A stretch of DNA of 51,593 nucleotides, taken from contig JBGCEZ010000101.1 of the NCBI GenBank assembly GCA_045106735.1, forward strand, positions 1-51,593. The letters are read 5' to 3'. Source of the DNA: JBGCEZ01 sp045106735. Its GTDB lineage: Bacteria; Planctomycetota; Phycisphaerae; Phycisphaerales; SM1A02. Positions 49,562 to 51,593 of this stretch are shown piece after piece; the first letter of the stretch is position 1; every line of letters begins with the position of its first letter. Under the pieces are notes generated by a model, which was given only the letters and a program-made list of their open reading frames with translations, was not told the origin of the DNA and did not search any database. The position numbers and the translations under genes were made by a program.

Positions 49562-50878
49562 TCACGGGTCCATGTCGACGTCGTGATCCTGATCGTGATC
49601 GTGGTCGTGATCCCCGGCATCTTCCGACGACTCCACGATGCCCCGCAGGTGCACCAAGCGTCCGCCGAGCATCACCATCAGCGGCCCGGGGTTCGCGAAC
49701 TCCACCGCGACCTCGCGTTCATCCTCCGCGTCGAGCATCTGAAGATCCGCGCGCTTGCCCGGCTCCAACGATCCGACGCGGTTCTGAAGCCCGAGCACAC
49801 ACGCGCCGTTCCATGTCGCACAGGTAATCGCCTCGGCCGGCGTCAGCTTGAGCTTGCGGCAGGCGAGGGCGATGGTGAACGGCATCGACGGACTCGGGGC
49901 CGATCCCGGGTTGTAGTTGGTCGCGATCGCCAGCGCGCCGCCGGCGTCAATGAACGCTCGGCCCGGTCCGTAGCGGTCATCGAGGTGAAAGCCCGACGCG
50001 GGGAGCATGACGCCGAATGAACTGCTCTCGGCCAGCATGGTGAGTTCTTCTGGGGTCGACGCTTCGAGGTGATCCACACTCACCGCGCCCATCTCGATCG
50101 CCAGGCGCGTCATGCCCAGCGGATTGAATTGATCCGCGTGCACGCGAATCGGGCAGCCCGCGTCGGCCGCCGCTTCGAACAACCGGCGGCACTCTTCGAG
50201 CGACCACGCACCTTGCTCGCAATACGCGTCCACGGTGATACCCGGAAACTCGCTGATCACCGCCGGCAACGTCTCCGTCACCGTTTCGTCGACGAAGTCA
50301 CGGTTGCCGGGATCCTTGGCGTGGGCCCCCAAGAACGTGCCGACGATCAGCTGTGGGGCGACCTGCGCCGCCTCGTGGATCACGCGAAGCATCCGCAATT
50401 CGGCCTCGGTTTGCAGGCCGTAGCCGCTCTTGACTTCGACGGTGCCCGTCCCGAGGGCGTGCATCCGACCGAGTCGCCGGCCCAGATCTTCGAGCAGCAC
50501 GTCTTCGGGCGCATCGCGGACGGAGCGGACCGTGGACATGATCCCGCCACCGGCCTGCAGAATGTCCAAGTAGCTCGCCCCGGCCAACTGGGCCTCGAAC
50601 TCATCGAAACGCCGGCCGGCCCAGCAGGCGTGTGTGTGGCAGTCCACCCACGCGGGCATGATCACGCTGCCCGAAGCATCGATCAGTTCGCCGGTCAGGT
50701 CCGCGTCGTCCTCGGTCGGTTCGTACTCGCCGGGCCCGAGTGCGGTGATGGTCTCGCCGTCGATCCGGATCCAGCCGCGCTCGATGACCCCCAGGTCGCG
50801 AAGGTCGGCTCCGCGCCGCGGACCGTCCGGGCCGGCGAGGGTGACGAGGCGGGCGTTGACGATGATCGTGGTCGACAT
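49562..50878 (-). CDS. hutI: Imidazolonepropionase
   Basis: Protein of 438 aa, third step of histidine degradation (imidazolone-5-propionate to N-formimino-glutamate). Amidohydrolase motifs: VDCHTHACWAGRRFDEFE (metal His-x-His), GGGIMSTV, EVKSGYGL, FLGAHAKDP, RVHADQFN, VDHLEAST and LAIATNYNPGSAPSPSM. The C-terminus carries an unusual His/Asp tail (DHDHDHDQDHDVDMDP). Other hut genes are not in the window. A TAAGCT hexamer lies 8 nt before the ATG. Confidence 0.95.
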   Translation of the reverse strand: MSTTIIVNARLVTLAGPDGPRRGADLRDLGVIERGWIRIDGETITALGPGEYEPTEDDADLTGELIDASGSVIMPAWVDCHTHACWAGRRFDEFEAQLAGASYLDILQAGGGIMSTVRSVRDAPEDVLLEDLGRRLGRMHALGTGTVEVKSGYGLQTEAELRMLRVIHEAAQVAPQLIVGTFLGAHAKDPGNRDFVDETVTETLPAVISEFPGITVDAYCEQGAWSLEECRRLFEAAADAGCPIRVHADQFNPLGMTRLAIEMGAVSVDHLEASTPEELTMLAESSSFGVMLPASGFHLDDRYGPGRAFIDAGGALAIATNYNPGSAPSPSMPFTIALACRKLKLTPAEAITCATWNGACVLGLQNRVGSLEPGKRADLQMLDAEDEREVAVEFANPGPLMVMLGGRLVHLRGIVESSEDAGDHDHDHDQDHDVDMDP

Positions 50879-50886
50879 GGGGGGAG

Positions 50887-50892
50887 AGCTTA
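50887..50892 (-). promoter_or_regulatory. -10-like hexamer TAAGCT, 8 nt before the hutI start
   Basis: Read on the - strand, TAAGCT ends 8 nt before the ATG at 50878. It shares a 40-nt divergent spacer with the STAS gene. Confidence 0.4.
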
Positions 50893-50906
50893 CCCCGCCA
50901 CCGTGC

Positions 50907-50912
50907 TATCGT
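50907..50912 (+). promoter_or_regulatory. -10-like hexamer TATCGT, 6 nt before the STAS-gene start
   Basis: TATCGT ends 6 nt before ATG 50919, with no Shine-Dalgarno. Confidence 0.4.
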
Positions 50913-50918
50913 CCTCGC

Positions 50919-51287
50919 ATGAACGAACAGGATCCGGCCGCCAACATCACCATCCACCGCATCCGGGACGTCCTGGTCGTCGAGGTCCTGTCGCCCGACC
51001 TTGATGCTCGGTTGGGGTCCGTCGCGGCGCGAGAAGGAACCGAAGCGATGGAATCGATCGGGATTCGGCTCCGCGGCGTCGTCCTAGATCTCACGGCGGT
51101 CAACTTCATGAATTCTGGCGGGCTGGCCGCGTGCATCGACGTGGCCAAGCAGGCCAAGCGAGCCGGCGTCGGCTGCGTCGGGGCCGGACTGGGCGAAGAA
51201 CTTGAGCGCCTGATCACGGTGATGAAGGTTGAGTCGCTCATCGCCATCGGCGGCACCCGCGACGAGGCGATTCGTTCGCTCGCCTGA
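50919..51287 (+). CDS. STAS-domain protein (anti-sigma factor antagonist-like)
   Basis: Protein of 122 aa. The STAS fold is seen in ITIHRIRDVLVVEVLSPDL, VVLDLTAVNFMNSGGLAACI and VESLIAIGGTRDEAIRSL. The Ser in FMNSGGL corresponds to the phosphorylated Ser of SpoIIAA/RsbV-type antagonists, which release sigma factors by binding the anti-sigma kinase. The partner kinase is not in the window. It is divergent from hutI. Confidence 0.85.
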   Translation: MNEQDPAANITIHRIRDVLVVEVLSPDLDARLGSVAAREGTEAMESIGIRLRGVVLDLTAVNFMNSGGLAACIDVAKQAKRAGVGCVGAGLGEELERLITVMKVESLIAIGGTRDEAIRSLA

Positions 51288-51330
51288 GGCCAAACGGATC
51301 AGGTTCAACCGAATCCGGCGACGGGGCGTT

Positions 51331-51440
51331 CGTGCCGGATCGCACCCGGTCGCCCCCGGTCGCACCCGGTCGTCCCCGGTCGTGCCGGATCGAACCCGGT
51401 CGTCCCGGATAGTCCCGGATCGTCCCAGATCGAGCCGGAT
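51331..51440 (+). repeat. Tandem array, exact 10-bp period, 11 units
   Basis: Decamers such as CGTGCCGGAT, CGCACCCGGT, CGTCCCCGGT, CGTCCCGGAT and AGTCCCGGAT run without length change, beginning 43 nt after the STAS stop. Confidence 0.9.
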
Positions 51441-51512
51441 CGGCCCGCTCGGCCCCCGGCCGAACTCCTGCGTGAGCGGTCCCCCCGAGCGACCGCAACC
51501 GACCCCGGCGGT

Positions 51513-51593
51513 TCAGCTGCCCTTGGCCAGCATGTAGAACCCCTGGCCGGCGGACTTCAACGAGCCCTCGGCGACGAGTGCGTCCCAGACTTC
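51513..51593 (-). CDS. C-terminal end of an unidentified gene (start outside window)
   Basis: The - strand frame is open from the window edge to TGA at 51513-51515, encoding 26 residues EVWDALVAEGSLKSAGQGFY then MLAKGS. It could be the end of a winged-helix-like protein, but too little is present to assign it. Confidence 0.45.
   Translation of the reverse strand, partial: EVWDALVAEGSLKSAGQGFYMLAKGS

Overview
This window comes from a GC-rich bacterium, most likely a planctomycete and probably of the Phycisphaerae. The evidence is family content: a Ser/Thr kinase fused to a TPR tail, a sialate O-acetylesterase-type hydrolase, a DUF1080 protein, a PDZ/HEAT secreted protein, a GH10-like protein, and a large secreted protein ending in a dockerin-like DLDGDG / DLNGNG tail. 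No phage, insertion sequence or CRISPR array was seen.

Layout. 1-10.9 kb (+): the 3' end of a Reg_prop beta-propeller gene carrying an embedded SEC-C-like zinc motif, two Old Yellow Enzyme paralogs, a secreted SGNH hydrolase, a PDZ/HEAT protein, the kinase-TPR protein and a DUF2200 protein. 11-19.2 kb: a PLP decarboxylase (-), a DUF1080 protein, a secreted helical protein of unknown function and a 935-residue secreted duplicated-repeat protein (-). 19.7-24.4 kb: initiator tRNA-Met (-), a PilZ protein (-) divergent from a two-TM protein with a very acidic tyrosine-phased tail, and dprA. 24.4-31.5 kb: dacB-like PBP4 (-), then an overlapping operon of an ECF-sigma-like protein with a C-terminal TM helix, a membrane-anchored CxxCH protein and ligA; then an entericidin-like lipoprotein and a small exported protein. 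31.8-41.1 kb: a CYTH protein, purC (-), a GH10-like pseudoenzyme, a ComEA-like HhH protein, mfd, a multi-TM protein overlapping mfd, and a stand-alone C-terminal domain of B12-dependent ribonucleotide reductase. 41.7-47.4 kb: a housekeeping run tRNA-Gln, glmU (uridylyltransferase half only), prs, rplY, pth, rpsF, ssb, rplI, resembling the glmU-prs-ctc-pth order of Bacillus. 47.4-51.6 kb: an esterase, folE2, hutI (-), a STAS protein and the 3' end of an unknown gene (-).

The strongest leads for something undescribed are: (i) the membrane-tethered sigma-like protein translationally coupled to a membrane-anchored c-type-heme-like protein; (ii) a precise 22-residue SEC-C motif inside a propeller blade; (iii) a repeated start architecture in which a TAnnnT -10-like hexamer lies 6-10 nt before the ATG with no Shine-Dalgarno, suggesting leaderless mRNAs; (iv) tandem arrays with exact 10-bp or 15-bp periods in spacers, usually just after stop codons; and (v) the acidic, tyrosine-phased membrane protein. 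All functions are read from sequence motifs; no database search was run.
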